Shown here: in pieces, positions 25,879 to 35,585 of the stretch | How positions within the stretch are numbered: the stretch's first letter is position 1 | Layout of the letters: each line of letters opens with the position of its first letter | Assembly (NCBI GenBank): GCA_964606055.1 | Contig: CAZSFA010000001.1 | Span: 1 to 64,000 of the forward strand | Source of the DNA: Roseitalea sp964606055 | GTDB taxonomy: Bacteria > Pseudomonadota > Alphaproteobacteria > Rhizobiales > Rhizobiaceae | Length of the DNA stretch: 64,000 nucleotides | Direction: 5' to 3' | Translations under genes and position numbers: made by a program | Notes under the pieces: model-generated | Told to the model about the DNA's origin: nothing | What the model saw: only the letters and a program-made list of their open reading frames with translations | Database searches by the model: none

Positions 25879-26664
25879 TCATTTGGCGGTGTAACCACCG
25901 TCGACGGGAATGTTGGCGCCGGTGATGTATGCGGACGCATCGGACGCAAGGAACACGATCGCACCCTTGAGGTCGGTATCGTTGGCCATGCGCCCCAGTT
26001 GGGTGCGGGCGCTGTAGGCTTTCACGAACGGCTCAGGCTGATGGTTGAAGAAGCCGCCAGGGGAGATGCAGTTCACACGCACATTGTCGACGCCGACGAT
26101 GCTGGCCGTCCAGCGCGTGAAGTTCAGCATGCCGCCCTTCTCGAAGAAGTAGACAGGCGACGGGTTGTCGTGCATCCGTGTGCCCGCGTAATTGGCCTGC
26201 TCGACGCCCACCATGCCCATCATCGAGCCGATGTTGATGATCGAGCCGGACCGGCGCGCGCGCATGTCGCGCGAGAACAGTTCGGTGATGTAGAACAGGG
26301 CGGAGCCATTGATGCGCAGGCTTTGATCATATGCTGCCATGTCACCGCCCCACACCGCCGCGGGGTTGCGCGTGACGGCATTGTTGACCAGCACATCGCA
26401 ACGGCCCGCCTGCTCCATGATGGTGCCATGCAGCCGATCGATCGAGGACTGATCGTCGAGATCGAGCGGCAGCGCTGTGACATCACGGCCGTTGCCACGC
26501 TCATCGTCGGCGACCACTTCGAGTTTGTCGATGCCGCGCGCCGCGGTGAAGGTCCTGGCGCCGGCCTCGGCCAGCGCCGAAACGATCTGGCGCCCGTACT
26601 GACCTGCGCCGCCGGTCACCAGAGCGACCTTACCCTTCAACGACATCAACTCCATGACGTCCAT
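25879..26664 (-). CDS. SDR-family oxidoreductase
   Basis: The 261-aa short-chain dehydrogenase has the motif TGGAGQYGRQIVSALAEAGA, VNNAVTRNP, SIINIGSMMG with the catalytic Ser, and NYAGTRM, where the usual YxxxK region is altered: Tyr is present and the Lys appears farther on in FFEKGGML. It ends in INIPVDGGY-like sequence. The start uses a TGATG overlap with the upstream oxidoreductase. The precise active-site lysine should be checked. Confidence 0.85.
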   Translation of the reverse strand: MDVMELMSLKGKVALVTGGAGQYGRQIVSALAEAGARTFTAARGIDKLEVVADDERGNGRDVTALPLDLDDQSSIDRLHGTIMEQAGRCDVLVNNAVTRNPAAVWGGDMAAYDQSLRINGSALFYITELFSRDMRARRSGSIINIGSMMGMVGVEQANYAGTRMHDNPSPVYFFEKGGMLNFTRWTASIVGVDNVRVNCISPGGFFNHQPEPFVKAYSARTQLGRMANDTDLKGAIVFLASDASAYITGANIPVDGGYTAK

Positions 26665-27629
26665 CAGTGCGTCTCCCAATCAGCCAGATCGATGAGTGTC
26701 CCGCCTTGCTCCCGGCTTTCGATTCCGGCGATCAGCAACTGCATCAGTTCGCGGGTTTCGGCGAAGGGAACGCGCGGGCGACCGTCGCGCAGGTAGTCGA
26801 CAAAGGCGACCAGTTGGTCGCGGAACGCGCGGTACGTGTCGCCCATGCGCAACTGAACGCCACCCTTGGTGCCGGCCAGCGTGATCAGCCCGGCGCCGCC
26901 GGTCATGTCACCCGTCACCGTCAGAACGACGTCGATGCCGTCCCGATGCGTCAGATGGACGACATTGCGCGACGCATCGCCGATGTTGCGCACCGTCGCA
27001 AAACCCGGCCCGACGATCGGGTAGATCGCCTCAAGGGCATGAATGCCGTAGGTTTCCCATTTCTTGGCCATCGTCATGCCGACATGGCGCAGCGGCCCGA
27101 ACTCGAACGTCGCGCCATGATAGGGCACCAACTCCTTGGCGTAGCGCATGGCGGATGACGAAGCGATGGGACGCCCCTCGGCTATCCAGCGCGCGAAGGT
27201 TTCAAGATCGGCACGGTTGTCGCACAGCGGCTTGTCGACAAAGACGGGAATGCCGGCCTCGATGAACGGTCTTGCCCGCTCGACGTGCTCGAAACCCTTG
27301 TCGGTGGCGACGAGAACCGCGTCGACCTCACCGATGACATCTTCGGCACGCGAGGCAATGGTGTCGATCTGCGCCACTGCGGCGACCAGTTCGGCATCGG
27401 CAGGATCGTCGGTCCACACATGGGTGACCTCGGCGCCTGCAATCCCAAGCGTTTCGGGCGGCTGCTTGGCGATGTAGTCCTGGATCACGGCGTAGGGGCA
27501 CCGCGCCAGCGCATCGGCATCGTAGCGGCCATTGATGATGATCGACCAGGAATAGGGATGGCCATTGCCCTCGACCATGCCCAGCATCGCCAATTTGAGC
27601 GGCCGGTCGCCAAACGGAAATGCGCCCAT
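26664..27629 (-). CDS. Gfo/Idh/MocA-family oxidoreductase
   Basis: The 321-aa two-domain NAD(P)-dependent dehydrogenase begins with LKLAMLGMVEGNGH. It has EVDAVLVATDKGFEHVERARPFIEAGIPVFVDKPLCDN, where the catalytic lysine lies in DKPL. Members oxidise sugars, inositols or their acids. The start at 27629 has AGGG overlapping the upstream stop, 9 nt before the ATG; an ATG at 27647 is the alternative. A second member of the family lies two genes upstream. Confidence 0.88.
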   Translation of the reverse strand: MGAFPFGDRPLKLAMLGMVEGNGHPYSWSIIINGRYDADALARCPYAVIQDYIAKQPPETLGIAGAEVTHVWTDDPADAELVAAVAQIDTIASRAEDVIGEVDAVLVATDKGFEHVERARPFIEAGIPVFVDKPLCDNRADLETFARWIAEGRPIASSSAMRYAKELVPYHGATFEFGPLRHVGMTMAKKWETYGIHALEAIYPIVGPGFATVRNIGDASRNVVHLTHRDGIDVVLTVTGDMTGGAGLITLAGTKGGVQLRMGDTYRAFRDQLVAFVDYLRDGRPRVPFAETRELMQLLIAGIESREQGGTLIDLADWETH

Positions 27630-27640
27630 CGAAGACTGCC

Positions 27641-28414
27641 CTACCATGATGTCCAGCCGCCATCGACCGCCAGCACCTGGCCGGTCACGTAGCTCGCCGC
27701 ATCCGACAGCAGAAATGCGACCGGGCCGGCCGTTTCGTCCTGTCGGCCGATCCGACCCAGCATGGTCGACCGCTCCAGTCTGGTGATGAAACCGGGATGG
27801 TTGTCGACCACCGACTGATGCGGGAAAGGCCCGGGCGCGATTGCGTTGACGCGAATGCCAAGCGGGCCGAAATGGCCGGCCATGTAGCGCACCATCTGGT
27901 TCAGACCGGCCTTGCCGGCCCCGTACTCGATCGGATTGGGCGGCATGTCGCCCTGATAGTTGGCCGGAACCGGTGCCACCGCGCCATACATCGAAGAGTA
28001 GAGCACCATCGCCGCGCCCTGCCCCATGTGCCGGGACGCAGCCCGCGCCATCACGAACGCACCGGTAAGATTGATGCGGTTGGAGAGGTCAAAATCGTCG
28101 ACGCTCAGCGCATTGAACGTCTTGCCGGACCCGTATGCGGTGGCCAAGACGAGCCCGTCCATCCCACCCAATGCATCGGCCGCCCGATCGACGGCGCCCA
28201 GTATCGACGCCTCGTCCGCCATGTCGAGCGCGATCGTCGCAACGGCCGGGCCGGGCACGGCTGCAAGTTCTTCCCGCAGCACCCCCATCCGCTCCGCATC
28301 GCGGTCGGCAATGCAAAGGGCTGCGCCGCTCCGGTGCAGAAGGTGGCAGACCGGCGCGCCCAGATAGCCGGCACCGCCGGCGACCAGAATGCGGCGCCCT
28401 TCGAGCATGGTCAT
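27641..28414 (-). CDS. SDR-family oxidoreductase
   Basis: The 257-aa short-chain dehydrogenase starts MTMLEGRRILVAGGAGYLGA, which holds the cofactor glycine motif. The active site is in VLYSSMYG and EYGAGKAGLNQM, where Tyr-x3-Lys is intact. The C-terminus GQVLAVDGGWTSW is typical. Its start overlaps the upstream Gfo/Idh/MocA stop as ATGA. SDR and Gfo/Idh/MocA genes alternate in this operon, suggesting successive oxidation and reduction of one sugar-like substrate. Confidence 0.9.
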   Translation of the reverse strand: MTMLEGRRILVAGGAGYLGAPVCHLLHRSGAALCIADRDAERMGVLREELAAVPGPAVATIALDMADEASILGAVDRAADALGGMDGLVLATAYGSGKTFNALSVDDFDLSNRINLTGAFVMARAASRHMGQGAAMVLYSSMYGAVAPVPANYQGDMPPNPIEYGAGKAGLNQMVRYMAGHFGPLGIRVNAIAPGPFPHQSVVDNHPGFITRLERSTMLGRIGRQDETAGPVAFLLSDAASYVTGQVLAVDGGWTSW

Positions 28415-29427
28415 CGTTCGCTCCCGTCGATCTCGATGATCCGACGCTCCAGCCACGAGCGCTTGGCGGCGAGCGCGAGCGCAAGGTTCAGCCGCGCCTC
28501 CTCGAGTGTTGCCAGATCGTCCGGCTTGCCTTCCAGCGCGTCGAGCATCGCGTTGGCCTGCAAGGCAAAACGCGCCTGATGGGCCTCCATAGGGGCCAAT
28601 CCCTCCATGAAGTCGCGCTGTTCGGCCCATGCGCCGCTGTCATCATCGGCGAACTTCAGCGTCGAGTGATCGAGCATCAGATTGCCGCACGTGCCGATCA
28701 TCTCGAATGTCGACACATGCCGCTTCTGAAACTGGTTGATCGTCAGATTGGCCATGGCTCCGCCTTCAAAGCGGATGTTGACCAGGCATGTGTCCTCGGT
28801 GCGGCTGCCTTCGAGCGCCATCCGGTCATGCATGGCGCCGACGGTTGTGGGTCGGCCGAGCATCCAGATCAACGCGTCGAAGCTGTGGCTGGCGGCATCA
28901 AGGATGGCGCCGCCGCCCATCTCCGGGCTCGAATAGTAGGTTTCGCGATAGTCCGGCCGGTACTTGGGAAACTCTTGTGAAGCGTTGACGTAGGCGAGCT
29001 TGGGGACGCCGATCTTGCCGTCGAGGACGTGGGCACGCATCGCCTTCAGTTCGGGGGCATTGCGACGGGTGTAGCCGACGCGCGCGATGATGCCCTTGTC
29101 ATCGACCTGCCTGAGAACAGCGTCCACGCCATCCATGGTGACGGCGAGCGGCTTTTCGACCAGGAACGCAAGGCCGGCCCGGGCGCACGTCATCATGATA
29201 TCCACATGCCGGTGGGCCGGAGCACAGATCACGGCAAGATCCTGCGCGGCCAGATCGACGTGTTCGAGATCGGCTTGGCTGCTTTGGGGCGCGTACAGGC
29301 TTTCGGCGGATGACCGCCGGGTTGTGTCCGGCTCCACATAGCTCAGCACCGCACGACCGGTCTCGGCAAATCCCTTGATGTGGCGGCGACCGATCCCGCC
29401 GGTTCCCACGATCACAACGCGATGCAT
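28411..29427 (-). CDS. Gfo/Idh/MocA-family oxidoreductase
   Basis: The 338-aa dehydrogenase has the Rossmann start VVIVGTGGIGRRHIKGFAET and LAVICAPAHRHVDIMMTCAR, then FLVEKPLAVTMDG with the catalytic lysine in EKPL. It is the first gene of a leftward operon with SDR, Gfo/Idh/MocA, SDR, HpaI aldolase and PLP-enzyme genes. Together they suggest oxidation of a sugar-like ring and cleavage of the resulting keto-deoxy acid. Confidence 0.9.
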   Translation of the reverse strand: MHRVVIVGTGGIGRRHIKGFAETGRAVLSYVEPDTTRRSSAESLYAPQSSQADLEHVDLAAQDLAVICAPAHRHVDIMMTCARAGLAFLVEKPLAVTMDGVDAVLRQVDDKGIIARVGYTRRNAPELKAMRAHVLDGKIGVPKLAYVNASQEFPKYRPDYRETYYSSPEMGGGAILDAASHSFDALIWMLGRPTTVGAMHDRMALEGSRTEDTCLVNIRFEGGAMANLTINQFQKRHVSTFEMIGTCGNLMLDHSTLKFADDDSGAWAEQRDFMEGLAPMEAHQARFALQANAMLDALEGKPDDLATLEEARLNLALALAAKRSWLERRIIEIDGSER

Positions 29428-29813
29428 GAAGCTCCCCTGGCACCAAGCACCAGAACGCGCTTGACACCCTCAAATACTATGTTGTTATGTTAAGCTTATA
29501 TCTTGGCGCGTCAACGGCTTTGGCGAAAAAGGCAAGATAGATCAGGCTGTTGCGCGACAAGCGGCAGGCGGGGAGTCACGGCGCAGGGTTGATGTTGCAT
29601 TGAGACCTGATGCGCCTCCATCGGCTGCCGCACTGCGGCACGCAGTGACGATGACCGGCCGGGCATTGCTCGCCCATCCGGCCCGCTGGCCGCGCGCAAG
29701 GGCTCAAGAACGGGAAGCGGCATCAAGCCGCCGGTCGGTGAGAACGCCTGGGTAGACGCATGTCGGCTGATGGGTGTCACCTTGCCAAGGATGCAAAAAG
29801 CAAAGGGAACGCC
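29428..29813. other. Divergent intergenic region with no gene
   Basis: The 386 nt between the leftward Gfo/Idh/MocA gene and the rightward permuted binding-protein gene hold no convincing gene. The part at 29461-29515 is AT-rich and resembles a promoter. A weak version of the TGTTA-N6-TAACA site lies at 29480-29495 (TGTTGTTATGTTAAGC), with 7 of 10 arm positions matching. Otherwise nothing stands out. Confidence 0.6.
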
Positions 29814-31436
29814 ATGAAGAACCAACTTCTCGCAATGACCGCCGGGCTCCTGATGTCGACCGCCATCGCAGGAACGGCCGTCGCCGAGGCGATCAACGAC
29901 AGCCAGCTCTCCGACCCGCGCGTTCGCCAGGCCATTGCCTATGCGCTCGACATGGAGACGATCGTCGACACGATCTTCGAGGGCAACGCGATCCTGGCCG
30001 ATGGCCTGCAACCGCACGGCCCGAACAAGCCAGAAGGCCTGAGCTACTACAAGTACGATCCGGACAAGGCGCGCGCGCTGCTTTCGGAGGCGGGCTGGAA
30101 CGACAACCGCGAACTGGACGTCGTCTACTACTACTCCGACCAGATCACGGCCGACTTCATGGCCGCCATGCAGGCCTATCTGGCCGATGTCGGCATCCGG
30201 ATGAACTATCGCCTCCTGGAAGGCGATGTCGGCGCCCAGCTCACCGTGATGCCCGATGATCCGGAAGCTGGCCCTTCCGGGCTTTCATGGGACATCGCCT
30301 ATGGCGCGCGTGCGGCACTGGCGCCGCACGAATACTTCAACCGCTTCGCATTTGGCCAGATGCCGATGATACCCAACATCGACCAGATGAACGATTTGGT
30401 GGCAAAATCCAACGGCAGCGCCGATGTCGCGGTTCAGCGTGAGGCGTTTCACGAGATGGAGCGCCTTGTGAACGAGAACGTTCACATCATGCCGCTCTAC
30501 TACCAGCAGTTGTTCATCTTCCAGAGTGACCGGATTGACCGCAACGGCAACCCCTACGGCAACGAGCAGTACAACTACAATTGGGGCATCACCGAATGGA
30601 CGGTCGAACCCAATGAGGACGGCGAAAGGGTCGCCTACACCAACACCGGCCCGCAACAGTTCTTCGAACTGCCGTGGCGCAACCTGGGCATCTGGATCAC
30701 CTCGAAGGCCGTCTTCGACACGGTGCTTCTGGCCGATGGCGCGCTGACGCCGATCGGCGGTGAACTGGCCGAGAGCTACGAGATGAGCGAGGACGGCCTG
30801 ACCCTGACCATCACCATGCGCGACGATGCGCTTTGGCACGATGGCGATCCGGTCACTGCGGACGATGTCGCATGGAGCATCCAGGCCGCGGCGATGAACC
30901 CGACCACACAGCCAACGGTCAGCGCTTCGTTCCGCGCGATCGAAGGCGCGGAAGCCTATGTCGCCGGCGACGCCGACGAGATTTCCGGCATCTCGGTCGA
31001 CGGCAATGCGGTCACGCTCAGCTTTGAGACGGTGGCGCCGAACATCCTGCTGTCATTGACCCAGTTCCACCCGCTGCCCAGCAAGTACTTCGAGGGCGTG
31101 GACCCGATCCAGCTCCAGCAGTCGGACTTCTGGCAGAACCCGGTTGGCTCGGGGCCATTCAAGATCGATGAGGTGCGCATGAACGACTTCATGACGCTGG
31201 TGCCGTTCGAAGACTATCATGGTGGCGTTGCCAAGATCGAACGGATCATCGCCACGCCGTCGGGCGATGGCGACGGCAACCTGATCCGCAACGCTGCGGC
31301 CGGGCGTGCCGATTTCGGCTACACCAAGAACACTGCCGATGTGCCGGCACTCGAGGAGATCGAGGGCATGACGGTGATCCCGATCGACTTCCCCTACACG
31401 CGCATGTTCTGGATCAACCAGTTCGTCCGCAAGTAG
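29814..31436 (+). CDS. Circularly permuted dipeptide/oligopeptide-type ABC binding protein
   Basis: The 540-aa periplasmic binding protein belongs to solute-binding family 5 (DppA/OppA type), but its halves are swapped. The order is: signal peptide (residues 1-24, cut after AVA); the normally C-terminal part (25-266), starting SDPRVRQAIAYALDMETIV; then the normally N-terminal part (267-540) with LAESYEMSEDGLTLTITMR and WHDGDPVTADDVAWSI. The last residues FWINQFVRK normally precede the DPRVRQAI segment, so joining the end to residue 25 restores standard order. The old termini are linked by TEWTVEPNEDGERVAYTN. The start has AGGGAA 4 nt upstream. A stem-loop and four transporter genes follow, so the protein is probably functional. 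The ligand is unknown. Confidence 0.9.
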   Translation: MKNQLLAMTAGLLMSTAIAGTAVAEAINDSQLSDPRVRQAIAYALDMETIVDTIFEGNAILADGLQPHGPNKPEGLSYYKYDPDKARALLSEAGWNDNRELDVVYYYSDQITADFMAAMQAYLADVGIRMNYRLLEGDVGAQLTVMPDDPEAGPSGLSWDIAYGARAALAPHEYFNRFAFGQMPMIPNIDQMNDLVAKSNGSADVAVQREAFHEMERLVNENVHIMPLYYQQLFIFQSDRIDRNGNPYGNEQYNYNWGITEWTVEPNEDGERVAYTNTGPQQFFELPWRNLGIWITSKAVFDTVLLADGALTPIGGELAESYEMSEDGLTLTITMRDDALWHDGDPVTADDVAWSIQAAAMNPTTQPTVSASFRAIEGAEAYVAGDADEISGISVDGNAVTLSFETVAPNILLSLTQFHPLPSKYFEGVDPIQLQQSDFWQNPVGSGPFKIDEVRMNDFMTLVPFEDYHGGVAKIERIIATPSGDGDGNLIRNAAAGRADFGYTKNTADVPALEEIEGMTVIPIDFPYTRMFWINQFVRK

Positions 31437-31445
31437 GACCGGATT

Positions 31446-31499
31446 GGCGCCGACACTCCCAAGCCCGTCGCGAACGCGGTTTCGCGGCGGGTCGGCGCC
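31446..31499 (+). terminator. Long intercistronic stem-loop after the permuted binding-protein gene
   Basis: An outer 8-bp stem (31446-31453 with 31492-31499, GGCGCCGA/TCGGCGCC) encloses an inner 11-bp stem (31464-31474 with 31481-31491, one G-U pair) around a 6-nt loop. It follows the stop by about 10 nt and precedes the first permease. No U-run follows, so it probably stabilises the upstream message or attenuates read-through. Confidence 0.65.
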
Positions 31500-31544
31500 T
31501 ACCTTCAACCCGGCTCGTACGACTGCCTTGATCCGGAAAGCGCA

Positions 31545-32507
31545 ATGCTGACCTACACCATTCGGCGCCTCCTGACCCTCATTCCGATGGCGCTCGTGAT
31601 CAGCTTTCTGGTCTATGGCGGGCTCGAACTGACGCCGGGAGACGCAGTTTCGCACATGATCCCGCCGGAAATGGCGGGCACACTGCCACCCGAGCGGCTT
31701 GACGCACTGCGCGACTCGCTGGGTCTGAACGACCCTTTCGTCGTCCGCTATGGCATTTGGCTCACCGGGCTGTTTCAGGGCAATTTCGGCTTCTCACTGA
31801 CCGCCGGCGTTCCGATCCGTGAGATCGTACTCGACCGGCTGCCCGCAACGCTCGAACTGTCGATCGCCGCGCTTTTGTTCTCGACGCTGTTCGGCCTCAT
31901 CCTGGGCACGATCAGCGCGTTGACCCGAGGCACGACGACCGATCACACGTTGACCGTCGTCGGCATGGTCGGCGTGTCGATCCCGGAATTCTTCTTCGGC
32001 CTTGTGGCCATATTGGTGTTCGCTCTCAATCTGGGATGGTTGCCGGTCGGCGGGCGTATGCTGCCCGGCTATGACAGCTTCTGGGACCGGCTGCCGCACC
32101 TGATCATGCCCGCGCTGGTTCTGTCGATCATGATGACTGCGGGCGTCATGCGCTATGCGCGCTCGTCCATGCTGGACGCGCTCTCCAAGGAGTTCGTCAA
32201 GACGGCGCGCTCCAAGGGCATGCCCGAATGGCGTGTGAACCTCCTGCACGGCCTGCGCGTCGCGCTCACACCCGTGATCGTCCTGATCAGCTTCCGCCTG
32301 CCGATCCTGATCGGCGGTTCGGTGATCATCGAGGAGGTGTTCCAGTGGCCCGGCATCGGCTCGGAGTTCATCGCCGCGGTACGCTCGCAGGACTATCCGC
32401 TGGTGATGATGATCGCGCTCCTGTCGGTAATCGCCGTGCTGCTGGCCAGCCTGATCGTCGACCTGCTGACCGCGCTGATCGACCCGCGCGTCCGGCTGGG
32501 AGATTGA
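31545..32507 (+). CDS. Dipeptide-type ABC transporter permease (DppB-like), system 1
   Basis: The 320-aa inner-membrane permease starts MLTYTIRRLLTLIPMALVIS, the usual DppB/OppB beginning. It carries the EAA-loop region SKEFVKTARSKGMPEWRV, where the ATPases dock, and ends ALIDPRVRLGD. Six hydrophobic segments are evident. The gene lies after the binding-protein stem-loop and 4 nt before the second permease, in the order binding protein, B, C, D, F. Confidence 0.92.
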   Translation: MLTYTIRRLLTLIPMALVISFLVYGGLELTPGDAVSHMIPPEMAGTLPPERLDALRDSLGLNDPFVVRYGIWLTGLFQGNFGFSLTAGVPIREIVLDRLPATLELSIAALLFSTLFGLILGTISALTRGTTTDHTLTVVGMVGVSIPEFFFGLVAILVFALNLGWLPVGGRMLPGYDSFWDRLPHLIMPALVLSIMMTAGVMRYARSSMLDALSKEFVKTARSKGMPEWRVNLLHGLRVALTPVIVLISFRLPILIGGSVIIEEVFQWPGIGSEFIAAVRSQDYPLVMMIALLSVIAVLLASLIVDLLTALIDPRVRLGD

Positions 32508-32511
32508 TCGG

Positions 32512-33468
32512 ATGACCGCAACGCTCCCAAGCCCGGGCGCCAAGCAAACCGCTCGCCCGCGCACACGTCACGACAACCAGTTCGACCGCATCCGAGCCCG
32601 CGAGGAAGCCGGCACGTTCAAGGCTCCCGTTCAGGGCCGGTTCTTTTCCAAGTTCCGCGGCAACAAGCTGGCGATGATCGGTCTGGTCGTCTTCACGATC
32701 ATCGTCCTGGCATCGCTTTTCGCGCCGCTTCTCACCACGCATGATCCGCAGCAGATCAACCTGCGCGCCATGCTGCAGCCACCTTCGGCCGAGCACTGGT
32801 TCGGTACGGATCGCACCGGTCGTGACGTGTTCGCGCGTGTCCTTTACGGCGGGCAGGTATCGATCCTGGTCGGTCTGGGCAGCGCGTTGATGGCCACTGT
32901 GATCGGGGTGCTGATCGGCATCTACACCGCCTATGTCGGCGGCTGGGTCGACGGGCTGGCGATGCGCACCTCGGAAGTCCTGATGGCTTTCCCGCAGATC
33001 ATCCTCGTGCTGATGCTGGTCGCGATCCTCGGGCAGTCGCTGACCAACCTGATCCTGATCTTCACCCTGACCGGCTGGGGCGGCATTTACCGCATGGCCC
33101 GCGCGCGGATGCTGTCCTTGCGCGAAGAGGATTACGTCCAGGCGCTGCGCGCTTTCGGCCTCTCGCCGGCGCTCATCGCCTACAAGCACATCCTGCCCAA
33201 CGCGCTCGGACCGATCATGGTCAACACGACGCTGTCGACCGCCGCCTTCATCCTCCAGGAAGCGGGTTTGAGCTTCCTTGGCCTTGGTGTCCCGCTGTCG
33301 ACGCCGACCTGGGGCAACATCCTCAATGTCGCTCAGGACCTGCGCGTGCTCGAAAACAACTGGTGGCTGTGGCTGCCGGTCGGCATCGTGATTTCGCTGT
33401 TCGTGCTCAGCGTCAACCTGATCGGCGACGGCCTGCGCGATGCGACAGACCCGTCCCAGCAAGGATGA
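32512..33468 (+). CDS. Dipeptide-type ABC transporter permease (DppC-like), system 1
   Basis: The 318-aa permease has a cytoplasmic N-terminal stretch, one early helix (LAMIGLVVFTIIVLASL), and HWFGTDRTGRDVFARVLYG, the signature of DppC/OppC. The EAA loop is REEDYVQALRAFGLSPALIA. It ends NLIGDGLRDATDP. It pairs with the preceding DppB-like subunit. Its stop overlaps a possible ATG of the next gene. Confidence 0.92.
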   Translation: MTATLPSPGAKQTARPRTRHDNQFDRIRAREEAGTFKAPVQGRFFSKFRGNKLAMIGLVVFTIIVLASLFAPLLTTHDPQQINLRAMLQPPSAEHWFGTDRTGRDVFARVLYGGQVSILVGLGSALMATVIGVLIGIYTAYVGGWVDGLAMRTSEVLMAFPQIILVLMLVAILGQSLTNLILIFTLTGWGGIYRMARARMLSLREEDYVQALRAFGLSPALIAYKHILPNALGPIMVNTTLSTAAFILQEAGLSFLGLGVPLSTPTWGNILNVAQDLRVLENNWWLWLPVGIVISLFVLSVNLIGDGLRDATDPSQQG

Positions 33469-33473
33469 GCGAG

Positions 33474-34482
33474 ATGTCCGCCGCAAACGACGTCGCGCTG
33501 ACGGTGAAGGACCTCAAGACCTTCATCTACACAAACAATCGCTGCAACAAGGCGGTGAACGGCGTGTCGTTCACCATCCGGCGCGGGCGCACGCTGTGCG
33601 TGGTCGGCGAAAGCGGCTGCGGCAAGTCGGTCACCGCCGCCTCGATCATGCAGCTGCTGCCGACCCTGTCGCGCATCGAGGATGGGGAAGTCACCTACCA
33701 CAGCGACCGCGGCGATGTTCGCATCGATCTGCTGCCTCGAAACGGCCGGCAGATGCGGGCGATCCGGGGCCAGGACATCGCCATGATCTTCCAGGACCCG
33801 ATGACCGCGCTCAATCCGGTCTACACGATCGGCTTCCAGATCATCGAGATGCTGCGCTACCACACGACGCTGGGCTGGCGCGCGCGCTACAACAAGGCGA
33901 TCGAACTGCTGCAGTCGATGGGCATTCCGCTGCCCGCCCAACGCGTCGATGAGTACCCGCACATGTACTCGGGCGGGATGCGCCAGCGCGCGATGATCGC
34001 CATGGCCATGTCCTGCAACCCGAAGATCCTGATCGCGGACGAGCCGACCACGGCGCTGGACGTGACCATCCAGGCGCAGATTTTCGATCTGATGGAGACA
34101 CTCAAGCGCGACCACGGCACGGCCATCATGCTCATCACGCACGACATGGGCGTGGTCGCCGAACTCGCCGACGAAGTTGCGGTCATGTACATGGGCAACA
34201 TCGTCGAGGCCGGAACCGTCGACGAGGTGCTGCGCACACCGCGCCATCCCTACACCAAGGCCTTGCTGGAATCGATCCCGGTCCTCGGCCGTGGCAAGGA
34301 TCAGGACATCCGCGCCATTCCCGGCCAAACGCCCAACCCCTATCAGCGACCGCCGGGGTGCCAGTTTGCCGACCGCTGTCGCTATCGCGTCGCCAAATGC
34401 GACACCGCCCCCGAGGAAACGCAACTGAGCGACACGCACCGCGTGATGTGCTGGCGCCATGCGGACGAAGAGGTCTATCTCG

Positions 34483-34496
<14 letters not shown>
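33474..34496 (+). CDS. Dipeptide-type ABC transporter ATPase (DppD-like), system 1
   Basis: The 340-aa ATPase has Walker A GESGCGKS at residues 45-52, the signature MYSGGMRQRAMIAMA, where SGG is followed by MRQR, Walker B ILIADEPTTALD, and the C-terminal oligopeptide-transporter domain with PGCQFADRCRYR and cysteines expected to bind an iron-sulfur cluster or zinc. AAGGA lies 8 nt before this ATG; an ATG 9 nt earlier overlaps the permease stop. Confidence 0.92.
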
Positions 34497-35562
<1,066 letters not shown>

Positions 35563-35585
35563 AGCCAGCACAGGAGAACGCCGCA

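Noticed and set aside
29814..31436. Permuted binding protein explained by tandem copies wrongly joined
   Set aside because: The internal junction has no stop, spacer or signal peptide, and the signal peptide is fused to the other lobe. Not fully excluded without reads.
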